A stretch of DNA of 64,000 bases from Lachnospiraceae bacterium MD329 (GCA_010206265.1 VIQV01000026.1:1-64000), one strand, 5' to 3'. Numbered from the stretch's first letter, positions 41,427 through 50,771 are shown. Translations and numbers: made by a program. Notes: generated from the letters alone by a model not told the origin.

Positions 41427-42383
41427 TTGAAACAAAGAATTTTAGATATGTTAAAAAGCGCAGGCGGTTATATTTCAGGTGAAAAAATCAGTGAAACGCT
41501 TGGAATAACGCGTTCTGCGGTGTGGAAACACGTCAACAGGCTTAAGAAAAACGGATATATTATAGAGTCGGTTAAAAACAGGGGATACCGGCTTGTTTCG
41601 TCGCCGGATATTATTGTTGAAGATGATATAAAAAAAAGTTTAAATACTGAATTTGTAGGTCAGAATATTTTTTTCTATGATGAAACCGATACCACGAATG
41701 AACGGGCGAAGGCAAACAGTACCGAGCCTGACGGAAGTGTGTTTATTGCAGAGGTGCAGACTCACGGAAAGGGCAGCCGCGGCAGGGGCTGGACTTCTCC
41801 GCGCGGTACGGGAATATGGCACAGTATATTGTTAAAGCCTGATATTTCTCCGTCGGAGGTATCACAGATAACCCTTGTTGCAGGTCTGGCTGTATGCCGT
41901 GCTGTAGGGTTGGGCGCTAAAATTAAATGGCCTAATGATATAGTAATATGCGGTAAAAAAATATGCGGTATTCTTACTGAAATGTCAGCTGAGATTGATA
42001 TGGTGAATTATATTGTGTGCGGTATCGGTGTTAATGTGAATATGGAGAGTTTTGACAGAGAGATTCAGCACCGCGCCACTTCAATGTATATTGAAAGCGG
42101 TGTTAAATACTGCCGTAATGATGTGATTGCGAGGCTTTTGAATGAATTTGAAGATTGCTATAAAAAATTTCTTGAAGGCGGTCTTTGTGCTATTTTGGAT
42201 GAATATAAACGGAACTGTATTACTGTCGGCAGGGAAGTGAGCGTGATTTCTAATAAGGAAACTGTTTGCGGTACAGCGGTTGATGTGGACGAAAAAGGCG
42301 CGCTTGTTGTAGAAACCGAAAGCGGACGCATAAGCGTTATGTCGGGGAATGTGGACGTAAGAGGAATTTACGGATATGTATAA
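41427..42383 (+). CDS. birA: Bifunctional biotin ligase/biotin operon repressor
   Basis: About 318-321 aa. N-terminal winged helix (RILDMLKSAGGYISGEKISETLGITRSAVWKHV in parts: GEKISETLGI, RSAVWKHVNRLK) and a biotin-protein ligase domain with HGKGSRGRGW, GIWHSILLKP, IKWPNDIV and KKICGILTEM, then the small SH3-like C-domain. It attaches biotin to carboxylase carriers and may also repress biotin genes. Start is uncertain: GAAGGGA abuts the ATG at 41418, while the TTG at 41427 has it at a proper 9-nt distance, so I chose the TTG. Confidence 0.9.
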   Translation: MKQRILDMLKSAGGYISGEKISETLGITRSAVWKHVNRLKKNGYIIESVKNRGYRLVSSPDIIVEDDIKKSLNTEFVGQNIFFYDETDTTNERAKANSTEPDGSVFIAEVQTHGKGSRGRGWTSPRGTGIWHSILLKPDISPSEVSQITLVAGLAVCRAVGLGAKIKWPNDIVICGKKICGILTEMSAEIDMVNYIVCGIGVNVNMESFDREIQHRATSMYIESGVKYCRNDVIARLLNEFEDCYKKFLEGGLCAILDEYKRNCITVGREVSVISNKETVCGTAVDVDEKGALVVETESGRISVMSGNVDVRGIYGYV

Positions 42384-42405
42384 AATATGAACAAAATGTA
42401 AAATG

Positions 42406-42432
42406 TTAGCACTCACAAGCGTCGAGTGCTAA
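42406..42432 (+). promoter_or_regulatory. CIRCE element (HrcA operator)
   Basis: TTAGCACTC (42406-42414), 9-nt spacer, GAGTGCTAA (42424-42432): the exact consensus of the CIRCE operator bound by the heat-shock repressor HrcA. It lies just before the -35 box of htpG. Confidence 0.95.
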
Positions 42433-42439
42433 TTTTGTA

Positions 42440-42468
42440 TTGACAAATTGTGGCGGCGGAGTTATTAT
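42440..42468 (+). promoter_or_regulatory. htpG promoter
   Basis: TTGACA (42440-42445), 17-nt spacer, TATTAT (42463-42468), directly after CIRCE. Confidence 0.82.
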
Positions 42469-42507
42469 AGTTATAATGATGAAAATAAACAAAGGAGTGA
42501 CTTACAA

Positions 42508-44370
42508 ATGGCAAAGGGTAATATTTCGGTCGACAGCGAAAATCTTTTCCCGATTATAAAAAAATGGCTGTATTCTGACAAGGATATATTTTTAAGAGAA
42601 CTTGTTTCAAACAGCTGTGACGCGGTAACAAAACTGAAAAAACTTGCAGGTATCGGTGAGGCGCAGATTTCGGAGGATGAAAAGTTTAAGGTTACAGTAT
42701 CAATCTTTAAGGACGCCAAAAAACTTGTAATTTCCGATAACGGTATTGGTATGACAGCGGAAGAAATCGATAAGTATATTAATCAGATTGCATTTTCCGG
42801 CGCAAGTGATTTCCTTGCAAAATACAAGGAGGAGGACGACAAGGGCGCTCAGATTATCGGTCATTTCGGACTGGGCTTTTACAGCGCGTTTATGGTTTCG
42901 GACAGTGTGGAAATTGATTCGCTGTCATATCAGGACGGAGCAAAGGCGGCAAAATGGACTTGTGACGGAAGTATGGAGTTTGAACTGTCGGAGGGTGAAA
43001 GAACCGAACGAGGTACAACGATTACTCTTAATATTGCAGAGGACAGCGAGGAATTTCTTGAAGAGGGAACAATACGCTCTATCCTTCATAAATACTGCGC
43101 TTTTCTGCCGATAGAAATATATATTGAAACGGCTGATAAAAAAGAGGAGTGTGACTGCGGTCACGAGCACGGCGAAGAGGAACACGAAGAGCCAAAGCCT
43201 ATAAACAACACCGACCCTCTATGGATGAAAAAGCCGTCGGACTGTACCGACGAGGACTATAAAGAGTTTTACCGCAATGTATTTATGGACTTTAACGAGC
43301 CGCTTTTCTGGATACATTTAAATGTTGATTATCCGTTTAATTTAAAGGGTATTCTGTATTTCCCGAAAATCAACCACGAGTTTGCAGGTCAGGAAGGACA
43401 GATAAAACTGTATAATAATCAGGTGTTCGTTGCGGATAATGTCAAGGAGGTTATTCCTGAATTTTTAATGCTGTTAAAGGGTGTTATAGACTGTCCTGAC
43501 CTTCCGCTTAATGTATCGCGCAGTTTTCTGCAGAATGACGGATATGTTAAGAAAATATCCGCGCATATCACAAAGAAGGTTGCGGATAAGCTGACGAGTA
43601 TTTATAATACCGAAAAAGAAAATTATGAAAAATACTGGGACGATATAAACGTATTTATCAAGTACGGCTGTCTTAGAGATGAAAAATTTTATGATAAAGT
43701 TAAGGACGTAATTATTTATAAAGATTTGGACGATAAATATGTAACGCTTGACGCGTATCTGGACGGCAAGGAGAAAAAGGACGTTTACTACGTTTCAGAC
43801 CCTGTAGTTCAGTCGCAGTATATTAAAATGTTCAAAGACCAAGGTCTTAATGCGCTTGTTCTGCCCACTATGATGGATACGCATTTCATATCTTTTGTTG
43901 AAATGAAACAGTCGGATGTTAAATTTAAGAGAATTGACTCGGCGATTAACGATATTTCCGATGAAGGTGAGAAGGACGAGGCGGCAAAAGCTGAGGACGA
44001 AAAGCTGATTGAAAAATTTAAGGAAAAAATCGGTGATGAAAGTCTGAAAATAGAAGTACAGGCGTTGAAGGACGAAAATGTTCCTGCGGTTATTCTGCTT
44101 GGCGAGCAGTCAAGACGTATGCAGGAAATGTATCGCGCGTACGGTCAGCAGATGGCAGGAATGGCTGATATGTTTAAAGATGAATTTACACTTGTGCTTA
44201 ATTCAAACAACACGCTTATAAAAAAGGTTGATACACTAAGCGACGAGGATGCAGAACTGGTAATCGGACACGTCTATGATTTAGCAAAGATAAGCCATAG
44301 CCCGCTCGGAGCTGAACAAATGACACGTTTTGTTGAAAGGTCAAACAAACTTTTAGGGAAATTATTCTAA
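42508..44370 (+). CDS. htpG: Molecular chaperone HtpG (Hsp90)
   Basis: 620 aa ATP-dependent chaperone. N-terminal GHKL ATPase (FLRELVSNSCDAV, ISDNGIGMT, IGHFGLGFYSAFMV), middle domain (GILYFPKI, LYNNQVFVADN, LPLNVSRSFLQND) and C-terminal dimerisation domain. The linker between N and middle domains (~210-232) holds an unusual Cys/His/Glu-rich segment with C215, C217, H219, H221 and H226, suggesting metal binding. The ATG at 42508 has AAAGGAGTGA upstream. Control by CIRCE differs from Bacillus, where htpG is outside the HrcA regulon. Confidence 0.96.
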   Translation: MAKGNISVDSENLFPIIKKWLYSDKDIFLRELVSNSCDAVTKLKKLAGIGEAQISEDEKFKVTVSIFKDAKKLVISDNGIGMTAEEIDKYINQIAFSGASDFLAKYKEEDDKGAQIIGHFGLGFYSAFMVSDSVEIDSLSYQDGAKAAKWTCDGSMEFELSEGERTERGTTITLNIAEDSEEFLEEGTIRSILHKYCAFLPIEIYIETADKKEECDCGHEHGEEEHEEPKPINNTDPLWMKKPSDCTDEDYKEFYRNVFMDFNEPLFWIHLNVDYPFNLKGILYFPKINHEFAGQEGQIKLYNNQVFVADNVKEVIPEFLMLLKGVIDCPDLPLNVSRSFLQNDGYVKKISAHITKKVADKLTSIYNTEKENYEKYWDDINVFIKYGCLRDEKFYDKVKDVIIYKDLDDKYVTLDAYLDGKEKKDVYYVSDPVVQSQYIKMFKDQGLNALVLPTMMDTHFISFVEMKQSDVKFKRIDSAINDISDEGEKDEAAKAEDEKLIEKFKEKIGDESLKIEVQALKDENVPAVILLGEQSRRMQEMYRAYGQQMAGMADMFKDEFTLVLNSNNTLIKKVDTLSDEDAELVIGHVYDLAKISHSPLGAEQMTRFVERSNKLLGKLF

Positions 44371-44382
44371 AATATAGAACAT

Positions 44383-44416
44383 AAAAAAGGGACACTAAAT
44401 TTAGTGCTCCTTTTTT
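44383..44416 (+). terminator. Terminator after htpG built from the GGGACACTAAA motif
   Basis: AAAAAAGGGACACTAAA (44383-44399) pairs with TTTAGTGCTCCTTTTTT (44400-44416) with two mismatches and almost no loop. The left arm is the same motif found at the thiG-thiH junction. Confidence 0.8.
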
Positions 44417-44511
44417 ACATCTTACATCATATTTTCAACCACTTACATAAAAATTGATGACTTATTTTAAAAGCAGTGATATACTAACATTAAAGAAAGG
44501 GGGAACGCAAT

Positions 44512-44961
44512 ATGAAAGTTATGCTTGAATATGCCGATAACGCAGAGCCTGAAATTATTATACGCGGTGATATATCAAGTCCGCAGGTGAAGAACATTGC
44601 TGAACTGCTGAGCGGAAAGAAATCTCTTCAAAAAATGTTTTTCTTTAAAAATGAAAGAGAGTATCTGTTTGATATTAAAGAAGTAACTTATTTTGAGGCG
44701 GACAATAATAAAACAATTGCCTATATCGGAGCGGAAAATTATGAGGTGCGTCATAAGCTGTATGAACTGGAGAGTATCGGACGTTCAAAGGGATTTGTGA
44801 GGATAAGCAAAGGAGTTATAGTGAATGTAGACTTTGTAAAGTCGGTAGAGGCGGAGTTTAGCGGTAATTATACTGCAATTTTAAGGGACGCGAGAACACG
44901 TCTTACTATTTCGCGAAAGTATGTAAAGGATTTTAAAGATTATATTATGGAGGTATATTAA
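44512..44961 (+). CDS. LytTR-family transcriptional regulator
   Basis: 149 aa. N-terminal ~45 residues of unknown fold, then a LytTR DNA-binding domain (~50-149: KNEREYLFDIKEVTYFEADNN in part, YEVRHKLYELES, GFVRISKGVIVNVDFVKSVE, RLTISRKYVKDF). There is no receiver domain, so it is a stand-alone LytTR regulator. It is followed one base later by a DUF3021 membrane protein, a standard pair in Firmicutes in which the membrane protein is thought to hold or control the regulator. Confidence 0.93.
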   Translation: MKVMLEYADNAEPEIIIRGDISSPQVKNIAELLSGKKSLQKMFFFKNEREYLFDIKEVTYFEADNNKTIAYIGAENYEVRHKLYELESIGRSKGFVRISKGVIVNVDFVKSVEAEFSGNYTAILRDARTRLTISRKYVKDFKDYIMEVY

Positions 44962-44962
44962 A

Positions 44963-45370
44963 ATGAAAAAGAAAGTATTAGAACATATTATTGTTGGGCT
45001 TGGAATCGGATTTGTGGTTACGACAGCGTCGCTTTGGGCATTTAGACTGTATGAAGAGTCGGGAATGATGGTTATGCGTCAGTTTACGACGTGGCTTGCC
45101 GCCTCGGCGCTTTACGGGTTGGTATCAATGATTTATGACAGTGATATTCCGTTTCCGCTGACATTGGGTATACATTTTATCGGCTGTGCGTTGATTACAT
45201 TTGCCTCAAGCATAGTTTCAGGCATTATGGAGCTTATGAAATGGTATGAGTGGTTTATATATGTACTGCCTGTATTTATAGTTATCTATATTATTATAGG
45301 TGCGACAGTTACTTTGATAACAAAATGTCAGGAAAAACAGATAAATAAAAAAATGAGTAAGGGACACTAA
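44963..45370 (+). CDS. DUF3021 family membrane protein
   Basis: 135 aa with four predicted membrane helices (IIVGLGIGFVVTTASLW, FTTWLAASALYGLVSMIY, LTLGIHFIGCALITFAS, WFIYVLPVFIVIYIIIGA), the layout of DUF3021 proteins. Ribosome site GGAGGT is inside the lytTR gene end. Its last codons (S-K-G-H-stop) are written in the GGGACACTAA motif that also forms the terminator. Probably the membrane partner of the LytTR regulator. Confidence 0.88.
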   Translation: MKKKVLEHIIVGLGIGFVVTTASLWAFRLYEESGMMVMRQFTTWLAASALYGLVSMIYDSDIPFPLTLGIHFIGCALITFASSIVSGIMELMKWYEWFIYVLPVFIVIYIIIGATVTLITKCQEKQINKKMSKGH

Positions 45371-45388
45371 AATTTAGTGCCCCTTTTA
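45359..45388. terminator. Terminator between DUF3021 gene and prfB, GGGACACTAAA type
   Basis: AAGGGACACTAAA (45359-45371) pairs with TTTAGTGCCCCTTTT (45374-45388). Convergent position lets it serve both strands. Same motif as at 44383 and 25732. Confidence 0.8.
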
Positions 45389-45391
45389 AAA

Positions 45392-46511
45392 TTATTTCTG
45401 TAATTCGCCAAGGCTTGCCGCCTTTAAATATGCATTGATAAATCCGTTTAAGTCACCGTCCATAACGGCTCCGATATTACCCATTTCAAAGCCTGTTCGA
45501 AGGTCTTTAACCATAGTATACGGCTGAAATACATATGAGCGTATCTGGCTGCCCCAGCCGTTATCCATCTGAACGCCTTTAATATCAGAAATTTTTTCTT
45601 TTTGCTGTTCCTCTGCAAGTTCAACAAGCTTTGCTTTAAGCATTTTCATTGCATAATCTCTGTTCTGGTGCTGTGAACGCTGTGTCTGACAAGAGGCGAT
45701 AATGCCTGTCGGAATATGTGTAAGACGTACAGCCGAACTTGTTTTGTTGATATGCTGACCGCCTGCGCCGCTCGCGCGGAATGCCTCCATTTTAATGTCC
45801 TCAGGACGAATGTCAACCTCTACATTATCGTCAAGTTCAGGCATAACCTCAATTGACGCAAAGGACGTCATACGTTTGCCTGCTGAGTTGAAAGGTGAAA
45901 TACGCACAAGGCGGTGAACACCTTTTTCAGCTTTAAGATAGCCATAAGCATTAAGACCGTCGATTTCTATGGTACAGCTTTTAATACCTGCTTCGTCGCC
46001 TGCGAGTGAGTCAAGAATGGTCGTAGTGTAACCATTTTTCTGCGCCCACATCTGGTACATTCTTATAAGCATTTCGCACCAGTCCTGAGCCTCTGTACCA
46101 CCTGCGCCTGCGTGGAACGTCATAATTGCATTACTGCGGTCATAGTTGCCGCTAAGCAGCGTTTCAAGAGTCATCTGCTCAATCTGATTTTCAATTTCAG
46201 TTGCTGCCTCTGTGACATCAGGGAGCATACTTTCGTCATTTTCCTCGTTGGCAAGGTCGATAAGAACAAGTGTGTCCTCCCATTTTGAGTAAAGAGAATT
46301 AAAGGATTCTACTTTATCTTTAAGCTGTTTTGTTTTTTGAAGAACCTTTTGAGAATTCTCCATATCGTCCCAAAAATCGGGTTTTGCGCTTTCTTGTTCA
46401 AGAGCGGTTATTTCACTTTCTGCACCTGCAATGTCAAAGTGAATCCCTCAAATCGTTTATGCTTTCTTCAAAGCCTTGCAGCTTTAACCTGTATTCATCA
46501 TACTCTAACAT
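45392..46511 (-). CDS. prfB: Peptide chain release factor 2, with programmed +1 frameshift
   Basis: 372 aa after frameshift. RF2 ends translation at UGA and UAA. The first frame (46511 to 46434) encodes 25 residues starting MLEYDEYRLKLQ and stops at an in-frame TGA; the ribosome then shifts +1 at CTT-TGA-C and continues from GAC at 46435 to 45392. The main part holds AGGTEAQDWCEM, the SPF-like anticodon loop region SPFNSAG and the catalytic GGQ in GAGGQHINKTSSAVR. Without the shift only a protein starting at MENSQKVL would be annotated. Confidence 0.96.
46433..46453 (-). other. prfB autoregulatory +1 frameshift site
   Basis: Minus strand GAGGGATTCACTTTGAC: the slippery CTT-T, stop codon TGA (46436-46434) followed by C, and an internal SD-like GAGGGA four bases before CTT. 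When RF2 is scarce the ribosome pauses and shifts, restoring RF2. Confidence 0.93.
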
Positions 46512-46516
46512 ATTTA

Positions 46517-46879
46517 TCACTTCTTTCTGTTTTTATCTTTATCAAGATACCCTCTGCTTGTTGATATAAGCCATTCTGAAATGTTTTCAGATGATTGTTC
46601 TTTGGTGTACAACCCTTCTGTATCTGAAGTAAAATCTTTTTTGTTTCTTATTTTTTGTATGACTTTATATATTTTATAAACAATAACGGAAATTATTGCA
46701 ATAATCACTACAATGCCTACTATAATAAGCAATGTGTCGCTTAAAACGGTTGGACCCTTCGCGCTTGCAGCAAGACGCGGACGCATAAGGTATATCATAT
46801 TGTGATTGGCAATAAGTGTAGCAAGCATTAAAACGAATAGCGCACCTATTGTTCCGAATATTATATAATACTTTTTCAT
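46517..46879 (-). CDS. Uncharacterised small membrane protein between secA and prfB
   Basis: 120 aa. Two membrane helices (YYIIFGTIGALFVLMLATLI and DTLLIIVGIVVIIAIISVIV) around a short loop with MIYLMRPRLAASAKG, then a charged cytoplasmic-looking tail ending KDKNRKK. Not recognised. The stop codon lies 5 nt before the prfB start and the prfB ribosome site is in its last codons, so the two are translated from one message. It follows secA by 8 nt. Confidence 0.7.
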   Translation of the reverse strand: MKKYYIIFGTIGALFVLMLATLIANHNMIYLMRPRLAASAKGPTVLSDTLLIIVGIVVIIAIISVIVYKIYKVIQKIRNKKDFTSDTEGLYTKEQSSENISEWLISTSRGYLDKDKNRKK

Positions 46880-46887
46880 AATATCGC

Positions 46888-49605
46888 CTACTTTCCGCAG
46901 CAGTGCTTATATTTCTTACCGCTGCCGCAAGGACACGGATCATTTCTGCCGGGTTCCTTTTTAGCGCGTTTAGGCTGGTTCGGAAGTGAACCGTCGCCGC
47001 CTGTATCCATAGGCTTCGCTACCTGTTCACGTTCAATTTTAATTCTCGGCATAGCTGAAAGCACATATCGTACAGTATCCTTTTTAATGCTGTCAAGCAT
47101 ATTTTCGTAAAGCTCACTGCCGACATTTCTGTATTCAACTACAGGGTCGTGCTGACCGTATGCACGAAGACCGATTTCACGTTTAACGTGTTCCATTTCA
47201 TCAAGGTGATCCATCCACAATGTGTCAACTACCTTCAGCATAAGCACGCGTTCAAGTTCGCGCATATTCTCTCCGAATACTTCCTCCTGCTCGGCATAAC
47301 GTGTTTCACCAAGCTCCATAAGCATATCCTTAACGTCTGCACGGGTGATGGTTTCCATATCTTCTTCAGGAATTTTAAATTCACCCTTGGCATTAAGATA
47401 CTGATTTGCAAATTCAACAATAGCGCGTATATTCCATTCCTCAGGTATTTCAGAAATACCGATATAATCATCAAGGGCGCTGTCAATAGCAGATTCCATC
47501 ATACCCTTAATAGTACCGCTTATATCTTCGCCGTCAAGTACGGTCTGGCGCTGAGCGTAAATAATTTTACGCTGTTCGTTCATAACCTCGTCATACTGAA
47601 GGACGTGTTTACGGGAATCAAAGTTACGGCTTTCCAAACTCTTCTGAGCGTTTTCAATTGCGTTTGTAAGCATTTTTGCCTCGATTGGTTCATCCTCTTC
47701 CAGACCAAGCGCGTTTACCATATTTTTAACTCGCTCACTGCCGAAGATACGCATTAAATCATCGTCAAGCGAAAGGAAGAATTTTGACGCGCCGGGGTCG
47801 CCCTGACGTCCTGCACGTCCGCGGAGCTGATTATCAATACGTCTTGATTCGTGACGTTCAGTACCTATAATAAACAGACCGCCAAGAGATTTAACCTCTT
47901 CCTGTTCGGGGCGGATTTGCTCTTTAAATTTCTCGTTAAGCTCCGTGAAGGTTTTACGGGCGTTTATAATTTCCTCGTCGTCCGTATCTCCGAAACCTGT
48001 TGCCTCTGCGATAAGCTCGTCTGAAAATCCCTGACGGGCCATTTCGTGTTTTGCCATATATTCAGCATTACCGCCGAGCATAATATCGGTACCACGACCC
48101 GCCATATTGGTTGCGATTGTAACCGCGCCTTTTTTACCTGCCTGAGCGACAATTTCAGCTTCTTTTGCGTGGTATTTTGCGTTGAGGACTTCGTGCTTAA
48201 TGCCTGCGCGCTTTAAAAGAGCAGACAAAAGTTCTGATTTATCAACGTTTACAGTACCGACAAGTACAGGCTGACCTTTTTCGTGACATTCCTGAATCTG
48301 TCTTATAACTGCAAGGAATTTACCCTTTTCTGTTTTAAATACAACGTCGTGCATATCCTCACGGATAACAGGCTTATTAGTTGGAACAGCAACGACATCA
48401 AGCTTGTAGATGTGCTGGAATTCCTCTTCCTCTGTAAGAGCGGTACCTGTCATACCTGACAATTTATTATAAAGACGGAAAAAGTTCTGGAAGGTGATAG
48501 TAGCGAGTGTTTTTGACTCGTTTTCTATTGTAACCCCCTCTTTAGCCTCAATCGCCTGATGAAGACCGTCGCTGTAACGTCTGCCGGGCATAATACGTCC
48601 CGTGAATTCGTCAACAATCATTACCTGACCGTCCTGTACAACATACTGCTGGTCGCGGTGCATAACACCGTTTGCCTGCAATGCTTGATTTATATGGTGC
48701 TGAAGTTTCATATTGTCAGGGTCAGAAAGGTTTTCAACTCCGAAACCCTGTTCAGCTTTTTTAACGCCCTGTTCGGTGAGCATAGCGGTTCTTGCTTTTT
48801 CGTCAACGATATAGTCGGCGTCTAAATCCTCGTCAAGCTGTTTATCGTCGTGTTCCGTAACAACGTGTTTTTTAAGACGTTTTACAAACATATCCGCTAC
48901 ACGGTACAATTCGTTTGCGTCCTGTCCCATACCTGAAATGATAAGAGGTGTTCTTGCCTCGTCGATAAGAATTGAGTCAACCTCGTCCACTACGGCATAG
49001 TTATGACCGCGCTGTACCATTTCTTCTTTATGAACTACCATATTATCGCGGAGGTAGTCAAAACCAAGCTCGTTATTTGTACCGTAGGTAATATCGGCAG
49101 CGTATGCTTCGCGGCGTTCTGCATTGTCAAGGTCGTGAATAATAAGACCGACGCTCATACCGAGATAACGGTAAACCTTACCCATCCATTCACTATCTCG
49201 TTTTGCAAGGTAATCATTGACGGTAACGATATGTACACCGTCGCCTGTAAGTGCATTAAGATAAGCGGGAAGTGTGGAAACAAGAGTTTTACCTTCACCG
49301 GTTTTCATTTCTGCAATACGTCCCTGATGAAGGATAATACCTCCGACAACCTGTACATAGAAATGTTTCATACCGAGTACGCGCCAGCTTGCCTCGCGCA
49401 TTACCGCAAATGCTTCGGGAAGAAGGTCGTCAAGCGTTTCACCGTTTTTTAGTCTTTCCTTAAATTCAGGTGTTTTGGCTTTCAGTTCAGAGTCCGAAAG
49501 CTTTGCCATATCGTCTTCGAGAGCCATTACCCTGTCGGCAATGGGGTATACTCTTTTAAGTTCTCTGTCAGAATATGTGCCGAATACTTTGTCAAATAAA
49601 CCCAT
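46888..49605 (-). CDS. secA: Preprotein translocase ATPase SecA
   Basis: 905 aa motor of the Sec system. Walker [88 protein letters not shown] in pieces, the helical scaffold, and a C-terminal zinc-binding SEC-C motif [15 protein letters not shown]. It exports the many signal-peptide proteins seen in this window. Length is somewhat above the Bacillus protein (841 aa), typical of Clostridia. Confidence 0.98.
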   Translation of the reverse strand: MGLFDKVFGTYSDRELKRVYPIADRVMALEDDMAKLSDSELKAKTPEFKERLKNGETLDDLLPEAFAVMREASWRVLGMKHFYVQVVGGIILHQGRIAEMKTGEGKTLVSTLPAYLNALTGDGVHIVTVNDYLAKRDSEWMGKVYRYLGMSVGLIIHDLDNAERREAYAADITYGTNNELGFDYLRDNMVVHKEEMVQRGHNYAVVDEVDSILIDEARTPLIISGMGQDANELYRVADMFVKRLKKHVVTEHDDKQLDEDLDADYIVDEKARTAMLTEQGVKKAEQGFGVENLSDPDNMKLQHHINQALQANGVMHRDQQYVVQDGQVMIVDEFTGRIMPGRRYSDGLHQAIEAKEGVTIENESKTLATITFQNFFRLYNKLSGMTGTALTEEEEFQHIYKLDVVAVPTNKPVIREDMHDVVFKTEKGKFLAVIRQIQECHEKGQPVLVGTVNVDKSELLSALLKRAGIKHEVLNAKYHAKEAEIVAQAGKKGAVTIATNMAGRGTDIMLGGNAEYMAKHEMARQGFSDELIAEATGFGDTDDEEIINARKTFTELNEKFKEQIRPEQEEVKSLGGLFIIGTERHESRRIDNQLRGRAGRQGDPGASKFFLSLDDDLMRIFGSERVKNMVNALGLEEDEPIEAKMLTNAIENAQKSLESRNFDSRKHVLQYDEVMNEQRKIIYAQRQTVLDGEDISGTIKGMMESAIDSALDDYIGISEIPEEWNIRAIVEFANQYLNAKGEFKIPEEDMETITRADVKDMLMELGETRYAEQEEVFGENMRELERVLMLKVVDTLWMDHLDEMEHVKREIGLRAYGQHDPVVEYRNVGSELYENMLDSIKKDTVRYVLSAMPRIKIEREQVAKPMDTGGDGSLPNQPKRAKKEPGRNDPCPCGSGKKYKHCCGK

Positions 49606-49781
49606 TTGTATTTCTCCTCTAATAATTTATCACTTTGAAAAAGCCCATAAAAAGGGATTTTACATTATCAACATATATTCTACCACAAATTTAATTGAAT
49701 TACTACTGTTTTTTATGAATTTTTTGTTAAATTACCAAAAATTTGATAGTATCAGGATAAAAAGAATTGAAATAAAAGAAA

Positions 49782-49807
49782 AAACAGTTGTCACAGGACA
49801 ACTGTTT
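49782..49807 (-). terminator. Terminator of the GGDEF gene
   Basis: AAACAGTTGTC (49782-49792) pairs with GACAACTGTTT (49797-49807), loop ACAG; a T-rich run follows on the minus strand. Between it and secA (49606-49781) lies AT-rich DNA with the secA promoter region (extended -10 TGGTAGAAT on the minus strand) and no gene that I can see. Confidence 0.85.
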
Positions 49808-49829
49808 CAGGCTTGGTTTTTGCAATGTA

Positions 49830-50354
49830 TTAGAACTCTATTCTGTTCCGTCCTGCGCGTTTGGCAGCGTACAGCTTTTTGTCAGCTGTATTTAATGCGG
49901 AAATAAAGTCTGTATTTTCTATATATGTACAGCCTGCGCTTGCCGATATGGTAATGGTATTGTTATCTATATGAAATTCGTGCAGTGACAGCGCGATAAT
50001 ACAGTTACTTATCCTGTCTTTAAAAGCGGTTTGCGGAGTATCGACAGACAGCAAAAGAAATTCGTCGCCTCCGTATCGGGCAAGATAATCGTTATCAGAA
50101 AAAACAAGCAGCTTTTTCAAAAGCGCTGCTGTTTCTTTTAATATTCTATCGCCTGCAATATGACCGTATGTGTCATTTATATCCTTAAAGCAGTCTATAT
50201 CGAAAAGAGCGAGATTTACTGAAAGTCCTTTTTTAAAAGAGTTTATAATAACGGGTTCAAAGTTTTCGTCTATATAATGTCTGCTGAATACTCCGGTAAG
50301 GCTGTCGGTATTAAGCAGTTTATACAGTTCATTGTATTTGTCTTTGTAATTCAT
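49830..50354 (-). CDS. Small GGDEF-domain diguanylate cyclase
   Basis: 174 aa, almost entirely a GGDEF domain (DSLTGVFSRHYID, LFDIDCFKDINDTYGHIAGD, LARYGGDEFLLL). The signature GGDEF and the metal Asp in FDIDCFK are intact, so it should make cyclic di-GMP. No sensory or receiver domain and no membrane helix; no RxxD inhibitory site is seen before GGDEF (the residues are SDNDYLARY). Transcribed away from an XRE regulator from a shared intergenic region. Confidence 0.93.
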   Translation of the reverse strand: MNYKDKYNELYKLLNTDSLTGVFSRHYIDENFEPVIINSFKKGLSVNLALFDIDCFKDINDTYGHIAGDRILKETAALLKKLLVFSDNDYLARYGGDEFLLLSVDTPQTAFKDRISNCIIALSLHEFHIDNNTITISASAGCTYIENTDFISALNTADKKLYAAKRAGRNRIEF

Positions 50355-50390
50355 AGTAAGCTCCTTTCTGTAGTGATTATATTCGTAGCA

Positions 50391-50419
50391 ATTATACTAT
50401 AATACTTATTATATGTCAA
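50391..50419 (-). promoter_or_regulatory. Promoter of the GGDEF gene
   Basis: Minus strand TTGACA (50419-50414), 17-nt spacer, TATAAT (50396-50391): a perfect consensus promoter. Its -35 box lies 2 nt from the inverted repeat at 50422-50448. Confidence 0.88.
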
Positions 50420-50421
50420 TA

Positions 50422-50448
50422 CTTTATCGGATAAAATATACGATAAAG
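50422..50448. promoter_or_regulatory. Inverted repeat operator between the GGDEF and XRE genes
   Basis: CTTTATCG (50422-50429), 11-nt spacer, CGATAAAG (50441-50448). The position just before the XRE ribosome site and against the GGDEF -35 suits a divergent operator for the XRE protein. Confidence 0.6.
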
Positions 50449-50460
50449 AGGGGTGATAAT

Positions 50461-50766
50461 ATGACGGTACTGGAACGTATTTTGCAGCTGAAGGATGAGC
50501 GTAATTGGAGTGAATACAGACTTTCTGAGGAGTCGGGTATTGCGCAGACGACAATATCATCGTGGTTTCGCAAAAACATAAATCCGACAATAACCTCGCT
50601 GGAGAGTTTGTGCAGGGCATTTAACATAACTATGTCACAGTTTTTTGCCTTTGACAATGCTCCGTCAGTGCTTACAAGGGAGCAGGACGAACTGCTTAAT
50701 TATTGGAACAGACTGGATGAAAACCAGCAAAAAGCGGTTTTTGAATTACTAAAGAATATGCACTGA
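50461..50766 (+). CDS. XRE-family helix-turn-helix regulator
   Basis: 101 aa. HTH domain at ~5-62 (ILQLKDERNWSEYRLSEESGIAQTTISSW in parts: YRLSEESGIAQTTISSWF, ITSLESLCRAFNITMSQFF), then a short helical tail EQDELLNYWNRLDENQQ that probably dimerises. The ATG at 50461 has GAGGGGTGA upstream. Divergent from a diguanylate cyclase with an inverted repeat between, so it may control it as well as itself. Confidence 0.9.
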   Translation: MTVLERILQLKDERNWSEYRLSEESGIAQTTISSWFRKNINPTITSLESLCRAFNITMSQFFAFDNAPSVLTREQDELLNYWNRLDENQQKAVFELLKNMH

Positions 50767-50771
50767 TACAG

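Noticed and set aside
46363-46511. Broken prfB with lost N-terminus
   Set aside because: The CTT-TGA-C site with SD-like sequence is the known programmed frameshift of RF2.
47149-49452. Plus-strand open frames within secA
   Set aside because: They are antisense shadows of the conserved secA reading frame, without ribosome sites.
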